Assembly (NCBI GenBank): GCA_003216275.1
Contig: QCJC01000006.1
Location: 59,639-123,638 of the forward strand
From: Prochlorococcus sp. AG-402-P18
Lineage (GTDB): Bacteria > Cyanobacteriota > Cyanobacteriia > PCC-6307 > Cyanobiaceae
Direction of reading: 5' to 3'
DNA length: 64,000 bases
Shown: piece by piece, positions 35,899 through 45,293 of the stretch
Layout: each line of letters opens with the position of its first letter
Position numbering within the stretch: the first letter of the stretch is position 1
The notes under the pieces: model-generated
The model's database searches: none
Told to the model about the DNA's origin: nothing
What the model saw: the letters and a program-made list of their open reading frames with translations, nothing else
Position numbers and translations under genes: made by a program

Positions 35899-36180
35899 TT
35901 ATCTTTTTGTGATATTTGTACTTTCAAATTTCTTATAAAGCATATATCCAAATATTAATAATACAATCATTAAAAAATTTTCATTAAAGAAAGTCAGTAT
36001 TAAGTAAGCCAATACCGGTAAAAATAATAATCTTTTGGCTGAGAGTTTCTCTTCAGGAGTTAAATCCTTCCAGTCAAAATATCGACTCCACTGAAAAATT
36101 CTTTGCAATTTCCTATCTTTATTATTATGCTTATAGAATAAACTGTAGAGTAAATCTCTTATATTATCAAAATGTTTCAT
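35899..36180 (-). CDS. Membrane protein, 93 aa
   Basis: Basic soluble N-terminal half (DRKLQRIFQWSRYFDWKDLT) and two helices (LLFLPVLAYLILTFF; FLMIVLLIFGYMLYKKF). Not recognised. Confidence 0.6.
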   Translation of the reverse strand: MKHFDNIRDLLYSLFYKHNNKDRKLQRIFQWSRYFDWKDLTPEEKLSAKRLLFLPVLAYLILTFFNENFLMIVLLIFGYMLYKKFESTNITKR

Positions 36181-36298
36181 TTATTTGTATGAAATTGAAA
36201 AGGAAATAACAAGCTTGGTTAACTATTAATAGAAATTTATTTATCTAATTCTAAATAATTTAGAAAAGTAGCTCTAAGTTGGATTCATTAAACTCATC

Positions 36299-36592
36299 TC
36301 ACTTTCCAATAGCTTTTTGATTAGTACAAGTTTGATAAGCAAGAGCCTTAGCAAAGGCATTAGTATCCAGGCCAAACTCTTCTAATTGTTTCGCACTAAA
36401 TTTTTCAAGGACTTCAGGGACAGTATATAGCTCAGAGTAAGTACTAACACAAGAATTTTTGTTTCTGGAATCTTGAATCACTGGATTGATCCAGTATCCA
36501 AAAACAATCAAGAATCCCCCAAACATCAATAATTTTCTGTGGTTTCTCCACCAATCGTATTTATTCCGATTGAGATCTTTATTAGAATCCAA
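36299..36592 (-). CDS. Membrane-anchored protein, 97 aa
   Basis: One helix (KLLMFGGFLIVFGYWINPVI) after a basic start, then an exported domain with two cysteines (NSCVSTY, YQTCTNQ) and LEKFSAKQLEEFGLDTNAFA. Not recognised. Confidence 0.6.
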   Translation of the reverse strand: MDSNKDLNRNKYDWWRNHRKLLMFGGFLIVFGYWINPVIQDSRNKNSCVSTYSELYTVPEVLEKFSAKQLEEFGLDTNAFAKALAYQTCTNQKAIGK

Positions 36593-37224
36593 AATAATAA
36601 ACGTTTTATAAAGACATCATGTCAAACGACATATAGATGTAAAAACTATTTTAACAACCAAGACAAATCAAAAGATACTCAGTAACCAAACAGAACAAAT
36701 ATAGATCACATCCGAATAACCTATTAGGCAAAATGAAACAAGTTGGACTTGGAGCAAAAAGAGTCGAAAAGCAATATGATTAGCTTCTTTTCTTAGGCTA
36801 ATAATTATTGAAAGATTGCTCAATGAATGCTCATCACAACTCAAGCATAAATATCCCTATGCTTCTTTATGTCAAATAAATCAAGAAATAAAAATAGGTT
36901 AACGAATTATGATATATAGAACTAAGTTGAGATCCACATAAAAACATTAGGGAAAAAGGCGCTAATATATTAATTAAAGAATCAAAGGAATTGCAAGTAG
37001 TCAGTCCATTTCTAAGTTCATTTTTGAATTAGCTATCAGCATATTTAATTGAGTTATAGTCAATTCTTATATCTTCGGAGTAGCGATAGAAAACTTAAAT
37101 AACAGTCTCATATAAACATTATTCATTCCCCTTACTAAAAAAATACATCTCAATAATTTTTACTAAGCAAACATTTTAATTTCGTTAATCCCATATAAAT
37201 TCTATCTAATCAAAAACATCAAAA
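36593..37224. other. 632-base gene-poor region
   Basis: AT-rich; no frame above 20 codons looks coding, and no repeats were noted. Confidence 0.45.
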
Positions 37225-37398
37225 ATGCAATTATTTACATTTGGTTTAGCTTTCTCTGAATGGGGAATAGGAAGATTCCCTTTAGATTTGATAGTTTTCT
37301 TATCTGTTGTATTGATTTTCGCCTTACCAGCAGGTATTAATAGAAAAAAAATTTTTGTTAAAGGTGATGCCTTTACAACCAGGATGAAAAAGAATTAA
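37225..37398 (+). CDS. Small membrane protein, 57 aa
   Basis: Starts MQLFTFGLAFSEWGIGRFPL, then a helix (DLIVFLSVVLIFALPAGIN) and a basic tail (TTRMKKN). The F-x-E-W-G motif near the start looks conserved. Not recognised. Confidence 0.55.
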   Translation: MQLFTFGLAFSEWGIGRFPLDLIVFLSVVLIFALPAGINRKKIFVKGDAFTTRMKKN

Positions 37399-37552
37399 GT
37401 AATCAGTGTCTATTTCGCCCTAATTAAGTCTTGTTATATCCAGACTCAGATAGTAGTCAAAGACCAAAGCAACCCAACGAGAATTTTCAGAGAGGGAAAT
37501 AGGCTTTATTAGCAATTTTGCAAAGTATTAACTTTGTTGAATAGTCAGACAA

Positions 37553-37654
37553 ATGCCTTGACCATTCCAATCTGAATAATTATTTGAGCTGTTAGAAGAA
37601 TTCATTAAAAAACCAATTGAATACTTACTTATTAAGGAATATTTAAATAAATAA
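37553..37654 (+). pseudogene. Remnant with two in-frame stops before a terminator
   Basis: One frame reads MP-stop-PFQSE-stop-LFELLEEFIKKPIEYLLIKE YLNK, then TAA, 7 bases before a good terminator. The protein-like last part suggests a decayed gene. Confidence 0.35.
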
Positions 37655-37661
37655 AAAAATC

Positions 37662-37702
37662 ACCAAAGGTCAATGAAAAGAAAGTTCCACCTTTGGTTTT
37701 TG
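37662..37702 (+). terminator. Rho-independent terminator
   Basis: ACCAAAGGT/ACCTTTGGT perfect stem with an 18-base loop and five T. It follows the remnant ending at 37654. Confidence 0.7.
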
Positions 37703-38130
37703 GTCTAGGTGAGGCTAACCAGATGAGTCGATTGAAAAATGTTTTTCTTAATAAGATTTTCTGAAAGAGTGAGATCTCTCTCTTTATACAAATAACCAAA
37801 TCATGTCGCTAGGAAATATTTCTAATTTTTTATCCATCAAGTATTTTTTTTATTTAAAACGTTTCTGAGGATTTAATTGCAACCATATCTGAAATCTAAT
37901 TTGAACGGAGGTATTACTTCTAATTTCTAGAGCTTGAAAAGTAAGTTATTGTTGGAATTTTACCTACTCATACAAATTTAATTTTTAAGATTTTTTGCGC
38001 GAAGGATTTAAATCATGAAAACATTGCGAAATGCTTTTTAAAAATTCGTGCTTGGAGTGAATAAAAGATGTAAAAGAATTTACCCAAACAAGTCAATAGC
38101 GCTATATTTAGCGTACTATTGTTAAAAGGG

Positions 38131-38337
38131 ATGAAACCAACACTACATTCAATGTCGGTTTACAAAGAAGTCCTGGCTCATGCAAACCTTAAACTTATGA
38201 CCAAACTTACCGATCGCATGTCGGTTGATACAGATAATCACCTGTCTGCTAAAGAGCAAAGCGAAGCCTTACGCAGAGCTTGGATAAGCAATACCGAAGT
38301 AAAGCTTTTAACCCGCAAAATGAAAAATATAATTTGA
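38131..38337 (+). CDS. Hypothetical protein, 68 aa
   Basis: ATG at 38131 preceded by AAAAGGG; a TTG at 38119 is possible. Helical (YKEVLAHANLKLMTKLTDRM; SAKEQSEALRRAWISNTEVK). This stretch seems less AT-rich than its surroundings, supporting coding. Not recognised. Confidence 0.55.
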   Translation: MKPTLHSMSVYKEVLAHANLKLMTKLTDRMSVDTDNHLSAKEQSEALRRAWISNTEVKLLTRKMKNII

Positions 38338-38701
38338 TTATGTAGAAAAACTTATAAGAAACTAAGATGCCACCACAGCTATTAATTAAGGGTTTCATAA
38401 ATATTTTTTGATCATTTTTCTTAGATTATTACCAATCATATATCTAATTATGAAAGCAATTGGAATTACTGTTATAAAGATATCTATAATATTGCATAAA
38501 AGCCTATGGGCTAAAATTTAGAGTTAAATCACCCAATTAGATCAAAGAATATATAAATAAATAGCTTCGAAGTACCTTTCCCAAGCTATAACTCCAGATA
38601 AATGGTAAAGTGATAAGCATTTTTTGCTTGGTGAAGATTTAGGAATTCAAACTAAATATTAGCTTTTTTACTACCAGTTTTAATTAGTTTCTATATAAGA
38701 T
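38338..38701. other. 364-base intergenic region
   Basis: Nothing identified. Confidence 0.4.
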
Positions 38702-38797
38702 TTAGTAAGAGCTTGGATTGCTTTTCAAATCTCTCCAAAGACAAGCCATGATATAGAACAAAGCAGCTAGTGCAATTAAAAAGAATGTTGAGGTCAT
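38702..38797 (-). CDS. Single-helix mini-protein, 31 aa
   Basis: Encodes MTSTFFLIALAALFYIMACL then WRDLKSNPSSY. Clear tail-anchored layout. Confidence 0.4.
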   Translation of the reverse strand: MTSTFFLIALAALFYIMACLWRDLKSNPSSY

Positions 38798-38830
38798 GAC
38801 TGGAGATGCATCATGTAAATAAGAAATACA

Positions 38831-38941
38831 GTGAAAATCAAAAAATTAGCCTTTAAAAAAGGCGAAATGTACTCCTCTAATTTTGATTCATTTACTGAAT
38901 TGATAAGTGAAGTCATATCAAACCTAAGCTCCCGAATGTGA
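38831..38941 (+). CDS. Possible small protein, 36 aa (GTG start)
   Basis: Frame MKIKKLAFKKGEMYSSNFDS followed by FTELISEVISNLSSRM. A short but natural amphipathic sequence; the start is uncertain (GTG 38831 or ATG 38867). Confidence 0.3.
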   Translation: MKIKKLAFKKGEMYSSNFDSFTELISEVISNLSSRM

Positions 38942-39708
38942 AACCAACTCCGCAAAAAAAAGCAAATTCAACTAAATCTCTGCATCCAGATGGGATTTCA
39001 TTTAAAACAACGTTAATTCGTTGAGCCATTTGACCTTGTACTCGCAGGTGAGTTAGAAAGATATATCAAAGTTAATAAAAAGTGTTCAGATACGTGCCAG
39101 TTCAAAGGTGGGGTTTTCGAGAATTAGTTGCGCTTATGAATTGAGAATCCTTTTCCCTGCTTAAGCTTATGAGCAGTGACAATACTCTTTCATCAGAACC
39201 TAAATGGAATTTTAATTCGCAAAATTACATTTCGACTTAAAAGAAAGTTGGGAGTGAATATCTTTTGCCTTTCAAACTAATAATATTACTTTTATAAGTT
39301 CCTCTTCACCTACAAGCTGAGTATCAATCTTGTAGAATTTTTTGCAAATTTGATTATCAACATATAAATATGCACCGTTAAAAGCAGTCAAGGAAATGAA
39401 GAGCCAATATAAATTTCTTGAGGGGCATAAAAATTTTTCAACTCATAATTTTTAGAGGTAAGAGAAATGTATTTAGTATAGTTTTCTATTAAGTTAGTCT
39501 GTAGACCTCAAGTTAACATATGGCTACTTAGCCATACTCATCTAGATAAATTAATCATATAACTCTTTTATATTGCATTAAGAATCACCACTTTTTTGTT
39601 TTTATAATAAAGCTATCCACCATATTTAATATTCAGTAACTTTTGACTTTTTAATCAACAGTTACTTCTAATAAAATTGATCAGATATATAGGTTCTATA
39701 TATTCGGC
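38942..39708. other. 767-base gene-poor region
   Basis: AT-rich, with no coding frame of note, ending in the microsatellite at 39709. Confidence 0.45.
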
Positions 39709-39768
39709 GTAAGTAAGTAAGTAAGTAAGTAAGTGAGTAAGTAAGTAAGTAAGTAAGCAAGTAAGTAG
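39709..39768. repeat. Tetranucleotide microsatellite (GTAA)x15
   Basis: Fifteen units with two single-base changes (GTGA, GCAA). It ends 8 bases from the stop codon of the DUF4326-like gene at 39777. Confidence 0.95.
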
Positions 39769-39776
39769 TCTCTTCC

Positions 39777-40205
39777 CTATATCTCATTGGCCAAATACTC
39801 AATATAATTTTTCAAAGTGTATCCATGAGAATCATCATTGCCTTTTACAAAATCAATATCATCGATAAGGTCTATGTTATGTCCTGCCATTAGCTCCTTT
39901 ACTCGAGCATTAAACCAATCTTTAGCGGGTTTCTCTATTCCATCTTTTTGGTGTTGAGACCATAGATAAGTATCAAATGCTTTTACCGCATCTTCTCTAC
40001 TCCACTTTGGTAGTCCTAAGAAGTGATTCTTTACTGGACAATCTTTCCTATTAATAAAGTGCTTTTTAGCAGTCTTAGCCATTCCACGTATGTACCGTTC
40101 ACTAGCAAGAGTATTTTTAACTAGCAGCTGACCTGCCGTATTTTCATCTTTTACTTGAATCTCACTTCTCTCATCCTTTTGACCTAAAACTTGTATGAGA
40201 TCCAT
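39777..40205 (-). CDS. DUF4326-like protein, 142 aa
   Basis: Paralog of the 15.5-kb gene: KKHFINRKDCPVKNHF, REDAVKAFDTYLW, PAKDWFNARVKEL, NIDLIDDIDF and HGYTLKNYIEYL are shared in order. The CxC of the other copy is replaced by IDDID, and the Cys before HGYTL is Ser here (DSHGYTL). If those cysteines matter, this copy has lost them. A tetranucleotide array abuts its 3' end. Confidence 0.6.
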   Translation of the reverse strand: MDLIQVLGQKDERSEIQVKDENTAGQLLVKNTLASERYIRGMAKTAKKHFINRKDCPVKNHFLGLPKWSREDAVKAFDTYLWSQHQKDGIEKPAKDWFNARVKELMAGHNIDLIDDIDFVKGNDDSHGYTLKNYIEYLANEI

Positions 40206-40746
40206 AGCTAATTAATTTTCTTTGGTTTACTGAATTTCGACTGAAAATCTTTAAATACCTTAATCCAATAATTAATTACAGAATCAGGGATAGGTTTGTT
40301 AAAGGGCATTGAGAAGAAAGCGTTTCAATAATCATTTTGAACTGTTATTAACATTTCGAGAAGGTTTGTATCAGTTGATCACTATGTAAATTGCAATTAA
40401 TCAAGAATAAATGTTTTACACTTTATAAATATTGGTGGAATCGAGAACTTTTGAACCTCCAATAAATATGAGCTTTTGCAATTTCATCACTGGTTAAAAG
40501 AGCATACACTCCAAGTTTAATTTTTAAAATTAAGGCACGTTCTATAGCTTCATATACCCTAAAAGAGCTCTATATCGCTGCTTAAATTAAACAACTGAAT
40601 TCTTTGTCAAATAAACTGTATTTGGGGGGATTATTCGGATAAATCTTGGCAAATTAATTACTTTAAAAGAAATTCTCAAAAAGGTTTAAAAGAAGTTATT
40701 GCATTTATTAAATTAATTTATAGCCTTTCAATAGGTTATATACTCC
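40206..40746. other. 541-base gene-poor region
   Basis: AT-rich upstream region of the DUF4326-like gene; no other feature identified. Confidence 0.4.
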
Positions 40747-40920
40747 TCAGATAAGAGCCGCTATGACAGCGCTTAAAAAAAGAAATGTAATAATTGGATT
40801 TTTATATAAAAAAGACCTAACTTTTTTATATGACTTCTTTATGAAGTGAAGGTAACTTTGTCTCTGTTGATTTTGATCTAGGAAGCAACCCTAATTCTTT
40901 TCTTCTTTTGCTTCTCCCAT
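40747..40920 (-). pseudogene. Decayed MGEAKRRK-type (DUF2839-like) gene
   Basis: ATG GGA GAA GCA AAA starts like the intact gene at 30.4 kb but is short one A, so it stops at codon 10. With the base restored it reads MGEAKRRKELGLLPRSKSTE; a second shift near 40830 is needed to reach the terminal helix (NPIITFLFLSAVIAALI). Confidence 0.55.
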
Positions 40921-41366
40921 AATTTAGAAGGTTCTATCCACATAAACATCATGCCTTGATGATTCCTTGTTTCATCAAATCATTAAGTAGTTAAGCAATC
41001 CTATCGATTAAAAAAGAAACACAGAAAGATTGTAATTAGGGGGAAATAATATGTATGAGTTGCTATTTAGTATTTCCACAGAAAGTAAACCAGCGGTTTA
41101 TGCCAGAAGATAAGTAAGAGAAAGCAAGGATGAATAGAACGTTTAAGTCAACTACTTAAATTGCTCTACAGAAATAGATTTGATTTCGTTTTAAGCTGAA
41201 TTATCCTGATTGATTTGTTTATACATAGGCGAATTAAGAGCTAAGAAGTAAAAAACCAAAGCCACAATAAATGGAAATAGATCTCTAAATTGCTTAATTT
41301 TAAATGTTTTGTTTATAAAAAGAAAAGCAGAAATAATAAGGATGTTTTCGTTTTTACTGTATTTGC
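40921..41366. other. 446-base region with an eroded membrane frame
   Basis: A minus-strand frame over about 41192-41352 has no start codon but reads FRDLFPFIVALVFYFLALNS, and lies directly after the 41367 gene. Probably a decayed membrane gene. Confidence 0.35.
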
Positions 41367-41588
41367 TTATTCATCCTCATAAATACCCTTTTTAGAACAT
41401 CCTATTGTTTCTCCAAAAATAAGATCACAACACATTGCATTGCTCAAAAGATAGGAAAGCCATGAGAGTGAGGGAACTCCAAGTAAATATCCCAAAGGAG
41501 TTTTAACTTTAATGAACCCAAGAAGGGCAACGAATAAAACAACAATGAAATTGATTATTGATTTGAGCTTATTTCTAGATGAGTACAT
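41367..41588 (-). CDS. Membrane protein, 73 aa
   Basis: Start at 41588 (MYSSRNKLKSIINFIVVLFV) preferred to one 13 codons upstream. One or two helices, then a Cys-containing exported part (NAMCCDLIFGETIGCSKKG). Not recognised. Confidence 0.55.
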   Translation of the reverse strand: MYSSRNKLKSIINFIVVLFVALLGFIKVKTPLGYLLGVPSLSWLSYLLSNAMCCDLIFGETIGCSKKGIYEDE

Positions 41589-41715
41589 AAATTTTTCATA
41601 ATAATAACAATGCCATTGCTGCCTCACAAACGAAAACAGTTCCTCCTTGTTTAACTGAGAAAAATTCTAGCTTTTTCATATTTACTTCGGAAAAGGAAGA
41701 AACTTACTGAAGGAT

Positions 41716-41807
41716 TTATGGGAAAATTCCAACAATTAAAGCCACTGCTCCATAAAAACTCCCACGATTGCAGCATGTACTAAAGAGTCTTTCAAAATGT
41801 ATTTCAT
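41716..41807 (-). pseudogene. Frameshifted small membrane protein gene
   Basis: Reads MKYILKDSLVHAAIVGVF, then a shift. Adding one T in a TTTTT run gives GVFYGAVALIVGIFP and a stop, a complete 30-residue helix protein. As given it ends after 23 codons. Confidence 0.4.
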
Positions 41808-42077
41808 TAATCCATTATGACTAAATCCGTTGGATCCCATTAACTTGAAAATTATTAATCTTTTGGTGACGGCTTTTTGACATGATTCAAAGATTATTGG
41901 GATGCTGTTTTTGACAAGGTCGATAATATTGAATCTATGACCTAGTGCCCTAAATCATTAACTCAATCGTTTAATAGCAATAATTTCAAGGGATAATTGA
42001 AGTATTTTATACAAAAACTATACAAAAAGGATTTACCGAGCTAGATAAGATAGATTGTCTATAGGATTTAATTCTAG

Positions 42078-42992
42078 ATGTCGGATTTTTTTCAAAAGTT
42101 CCCAAAATTTTCAGGAATTCTTCTTCTTGGACTCGCTGGTTTTGCAGTTTATACATCATTACCTAAGGCAGCGGAAAACCTCAGCCCTCAGGGTAAGAAC
42201 ACTAGATATACAGAACATTTTGGCTTACTAACTGATAGGAAAAATGGTAATATTTATGGAATTATCAATGGCAAGGATGGAGAGAAACGTTTTGTAAAAA
42301 TGGATAAAGTATCCGAAAGAAAAGTTCGTAAAGAAAAGGAGCAAGCAGAGCAAGAAGAACGTAGAAGAAAACAAGCAGAAAAAGCAAAAAACCAACCTAA
42401 ACCAGCTGTTGTTTATGTAAGTAAGAAAAAAGATGATGTTAGATCTGAAAGAATATTCTCTCGAGATGGTTCATTTAAACAATTTAATTTCAATGCAAAA
42501 ATCAAATATCGTATTTACGAACAGTCTATGCTTTATCGATTAGCCGTTACACACCCGGTAGCACAAGTTAAGACTGAAGCAGGGACACTAGAAAAAGCAA
42601 AATGCTTAACAAAGAAAGAAGAAAGAAGTCTTTTAAGCCTAAGAGAACAAAAAGAGAATGGCAATCAATTACGTCTAAGATTTGTAGATGGAAATGACTT
42701 CTGGTTGAAGGATGCAACTATTCCACTATGGAAAGGCGCCGCAAATAATCTTAAAACGACTGTTATTGACTCATACACGAAAGACGATTGTGGACGAATA
42801 AATACCTTAGTTTTCCATGGAAGGTTAAGAGGTTTCTCTATGCCAGACTATTCGTGGGTTGAAGATGGAAAACTACTTTTTGATGATGTTCAATTCTTAA
42901 CCCAACAAGAAATGAATCAAGCTGAATCGACAGATTCAAATGAGAAGAAAAAGAAAAAGAAAAAGAAAAATCGTTTCTCAAATGATGACTAG
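42078..42992 (+). CDS. Membrane-anchored coiled-coil protein, 304 aa
   Basis: N-terminal helix (FSGILLLGLAGFAVYTSL), then GLLTDRKNGNIYGIINGKDG, a highly charged coiled coil (residues about 80-110, KEKEQAEQEERRRKQAEKAK), and a globular beta-rich domain of about 150 residues with two cysteines (EKAKCLTKKE, KDDCGRIN). It ends in a nine-Lys tract. The topology suggests a periplasm-facing domain, but the charged coil could also be cytoplasmic. First gene of the 42-47 kb plus-strand cluster. No family recognised. Confidence 0.7.
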   Translation: MSDFFQKFPKFSGILLLGLAGFAVYTSLPKAAENLSPQGKNTRYTEHFGLLTDRKNGNIYGIINGKDGEKRFVKMDKVSERKVRKEKEQAEQEERRRKQAEKAKNQPKPAVVYVSKKKDDVRSERIFSRDGSFKQFNFNAKIKYRIYEQSMLYRLAVTHPVAQVKTEAGTLEKAKCLTKKEERSLLSLREQKENGNQLRLRFVDGNDFWLKDATIPLWKGAANNLKTTVIDSYTKDDCGRINTLVFHGRLRGFSMPDYSWVEDGKLLFDDVQFLTQQEMNQAESTDSNEKKKKKKKKNRFSNDD

Positions 42993-43090
42993 GAAAAATC
43001 ATATTAAAGATATTTTCTAATTTTATTTAAAATATATTCTAGTTATTCAGAAACGTTGTCTAATCATAAGATATAATTATTTTTATTTAA

Positions 43091-43372
43091 ATGAAAAAGC
43101 TTTTTATCTCAATTTTCTCCATAATTAGCCTTACATCATGCGCTGGCGAAAATAAAAAAGATTTACTGGTTGATTTAATAGATACAAATGGTAATGTTAT
43201 TGCAGAATATAATTGCAATTCAAATGAAATTAGGACATTCGATAACGATAGTCCTTTTATAATAGGGAAATGGTATACAAAGGAAGAATTAATTTCTTTT
43301 GCAACTAATGATGGAATAGCTGCTATTGATCTTCCAGAAATTATTAGAAATCTTGAAAGGCAATGTGAATAA
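43091..43372 (+). CDS. Lipoprotein, 93 aa
   Basis: Lipoprotein signal with lipobox SLTSC (Cys17). The mature part is acidic and has NVIAEYNCNSNEIRTF and a C-terminal Cys. Probably anchored in a membrane facing the periplasm. 85 bases before the trypsin-like/TPR gene on the same strand. Confidence 0.65.
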   Translation: MKKLFISIFSIISLTSCAGENKKDLLVDLIDTNGNVIAEYNCNSNEIRTFDNDSPFIIGKWYTKEELISFATNDGIAAIDLPEIIRNLERQCE

Positions 43373-43457
43373 TATTTATAATAATATATCAGTTATTAGA
43401 ACTTCTGAATTTATTTGGCTTTTGTTTAATTATATTATGAGAAGATAATATTTTAAA

Positions 43458-45152
43458 ATGTCAAGATCAATTTTATTGATAATAAAAAATTCTTTGAGAA
43501 AATCATCCAAAAATATAATTTTTTACTTTTTATTTTTTTTACTATTTCCCTTATTCAAAAATGTATATGCTTTAGAAAACAACTTATATAACATAGAAAA
43601 ACAAGAGAAAATATTAAATGGTTCAATTGCTAGTCTAAATTTAAATGATATAAAAAAAATAGCAAAGAATACAACTGTACAAATTGAGGGTAATATACCT
43701 GGAGTAGGAGTTCTTGTAGAGCGGAAAGGAATTATATTTAGCAGAGGAAAAAAACGATATACAGTTATTACTTCATGGAATGTAGTAGCAAATTCAAAAA
43801 ATAATATAATTACAATTATTACACCTGACGGAGTAGAGCATAATATTAATAAGAAGAGTATTGAAAGGATTGGAAATATTGACTTAGCTGTATTATCCTT
43901 CTTTAGTACTAATTCATACTCATCAGCAAAGATAGCAGACAAGAAAAAAGCAGCTAAAGATAATGATATTTACATCGCTGGTTTCCCTTTCCCTGAATCT
44001 GCGCAAACTGATAGAAACTTTAATTTTGTTAATGGGAAAATTATTGCTAATGCAAATATATCAATTACAGATGGGTATCAAATGATGTATTCAGCTAAAA
44101 TTTCTCAAGGGATGAAAGGCAGTGCCTTATTCAATATTGATGGAGAATTAATAGGTATTCATTCTAATTCTATTTTAGGTAATGAAATTAATGAGCAGTT
44201 ATTAAAAGCCATTAATATTAAAATAAATACTGGTATTCCCATTTCATACTATATACAGTTTAATACTGGAGAGAGTGTATCAGGTGATAATACTGCAAAA
44301 ACATCTGATGATTACTTATTACAGGCAAAACAACTTATAGGAATCAAAGGGAATGAGAGAAAAATAATACGTCTCACTACACGATCATTAGATTTGTCAA
44401 GAACAGCTCCAGGTTACTTTTATCGCGCATTTGCGAAAGATGCCTTAAAAGATTACAACGGAGCAGTAGAGGATTTAAACGAAGCTATTAAAATTGATAA
44501 CAATCAATTTGCATATTATTTTAATCGTGGGGTATCGAAAGATCATCTTGAAGACCATAAAGGAGCAATATCAGATTATAAAAAATCTATTGAGTTCAAT
44601 CCTGACAATGAAGTTATTTATTTCAAACTTGGTGACTCAAAATTCAAAATTGGAGATTTCAAAGCATCTATAAATGATTTCACTCGCGCAATAGAAATAA
44701 AACCTAATTATGGCTATGCATTTAGGAAAAGAGGAGCCGCCAAAGGTAATATTGATGATATTTTCGGAGCTATTGTTGACTTCAGTTCAGCAATCAGAAT
44801 TGAGCCAAATGACTATAAGGCTTATGCAATGAGAGGTGATGCAAAAGAACTAATCGAGGACTTTAATGGTTCTATTAATGATACATCTAAAGCCATTTCT
44901 ATCAATCCCAACTATTCATATTCTTATAGAATCAGAGGACTCTCTAAAAGAAGGCTCGGTGAAAATAAAAAAGCCATATTGGATTTCACCTCCGCAATCG
45001 AAAATGATCCAATAGATAAAGATTCTTATGCATATAGAGGTGTTACTTATGAAAAACTAGATATGATAGAGAAAGCCTGCTCTGATTGGAGAGAAGCTGC
45101 TTATCTTGGCCATAAGGATTCTAAAGATTGGGTAAAGGATCAATGCCTATAA
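43458..45152 (+). CDS. Trypsin-like (S1C) protein with TPR repeats, probably catalytically dead
   Basis: 564 aa. Signal or anchor helix at about residues 20-40. Residues about 60-270 form an S1C-type double barrel. The expected His site (TNxHVV) reads TSWNVV, so His is replaced by Asn. The Asp site IDLAVLSF is kept. The Ser site (GMSGGPV) reads GMKGSALFNIDGELIGIHS, so the nucleophile is replaced by Lys. About six or seven TPR units follow (YNGAVEDLNEAIKID, HKGAISDYKKSIEFN, FKASINDFTRAIEIK and others). Active relatives pair a peptidase with a TPR dock; this one probably only binds. A TPR lipoprotein follows it. Confidence 0.8.
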   Translation: MSRSILLIIKNSLRKSSKNIIFYFLFFLLFPLFKNVYALENNLYNIEKQEKILNGSIASLNLNDIKKIAKNTTVQIEGNIPGVGVLVERKGIIFSRGKKRYTVITSWNVVANSKNNIITIITPDGVEHNINKKSIERIGNIDLAVLSFFSTNSYSSAKIADKKKAAKDNDIYIAGFPFPESAQTDRNFNFVNGKIIANANISITDGYQMMYSAKISQGMKGSALFNIDGELIGIHSNSILGNEINEQLLKAINIKINTGIPISYYIQFNTGESVSGDNTAKTSDDYLLQAKQLIGIKGNERKIIRLTTRSLDLSRTAPGYFYRAFAKDALKDYNGAVEDLNEAIKIDNNQFAYYFNRGVSKDHLEDHKGAISDYKKSIEFNPDNEVIYFKLGDSKFKIGDFKASINDFTRAIEIKPNYGYAFRKRGAAKGNIDDIFGAIVDFSSAIRIEPNDYKAYAMRGDAKELIEDFNGSINDTSKAISINPNYSYSYRIRGLSKRRLGENKKAILDFTSAIENDPIDKDSYAYRGVTYEKLDMIEKACSDWREAAYLGHKDSKDWVKDQCL

Positions 45153-45293
45153 GATAATATGAAAGGAATAAATCAGTAAACAAGTAGTTTGATTTTATCA
45201 ACAAGAATGATAAGAGAATCAATAACATTCCTAAACAAACTATAAAAAATGGAATTTATTTAATAGAATATATTTTTATTTTATTTCATAGTT

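Noticed and set aside
39709..39768. Could the tetranucleotide arrays be a CRISPR?
   Set aside because: Units are four bases with no spacers; they are plain microsatellites.
42938..42970. Poly-Lys codon tract as a frameshift site in the 42-kb gene
   Set aside because: The frame stays open to a natural stop; mixed AAG/AAA codons make slippage less likely.
43523..43942. 139-codon minus-strand frame inside the trypsin-like gene
   Set aside because: Fully overlaps a gene with recognisable domains; a shadow.
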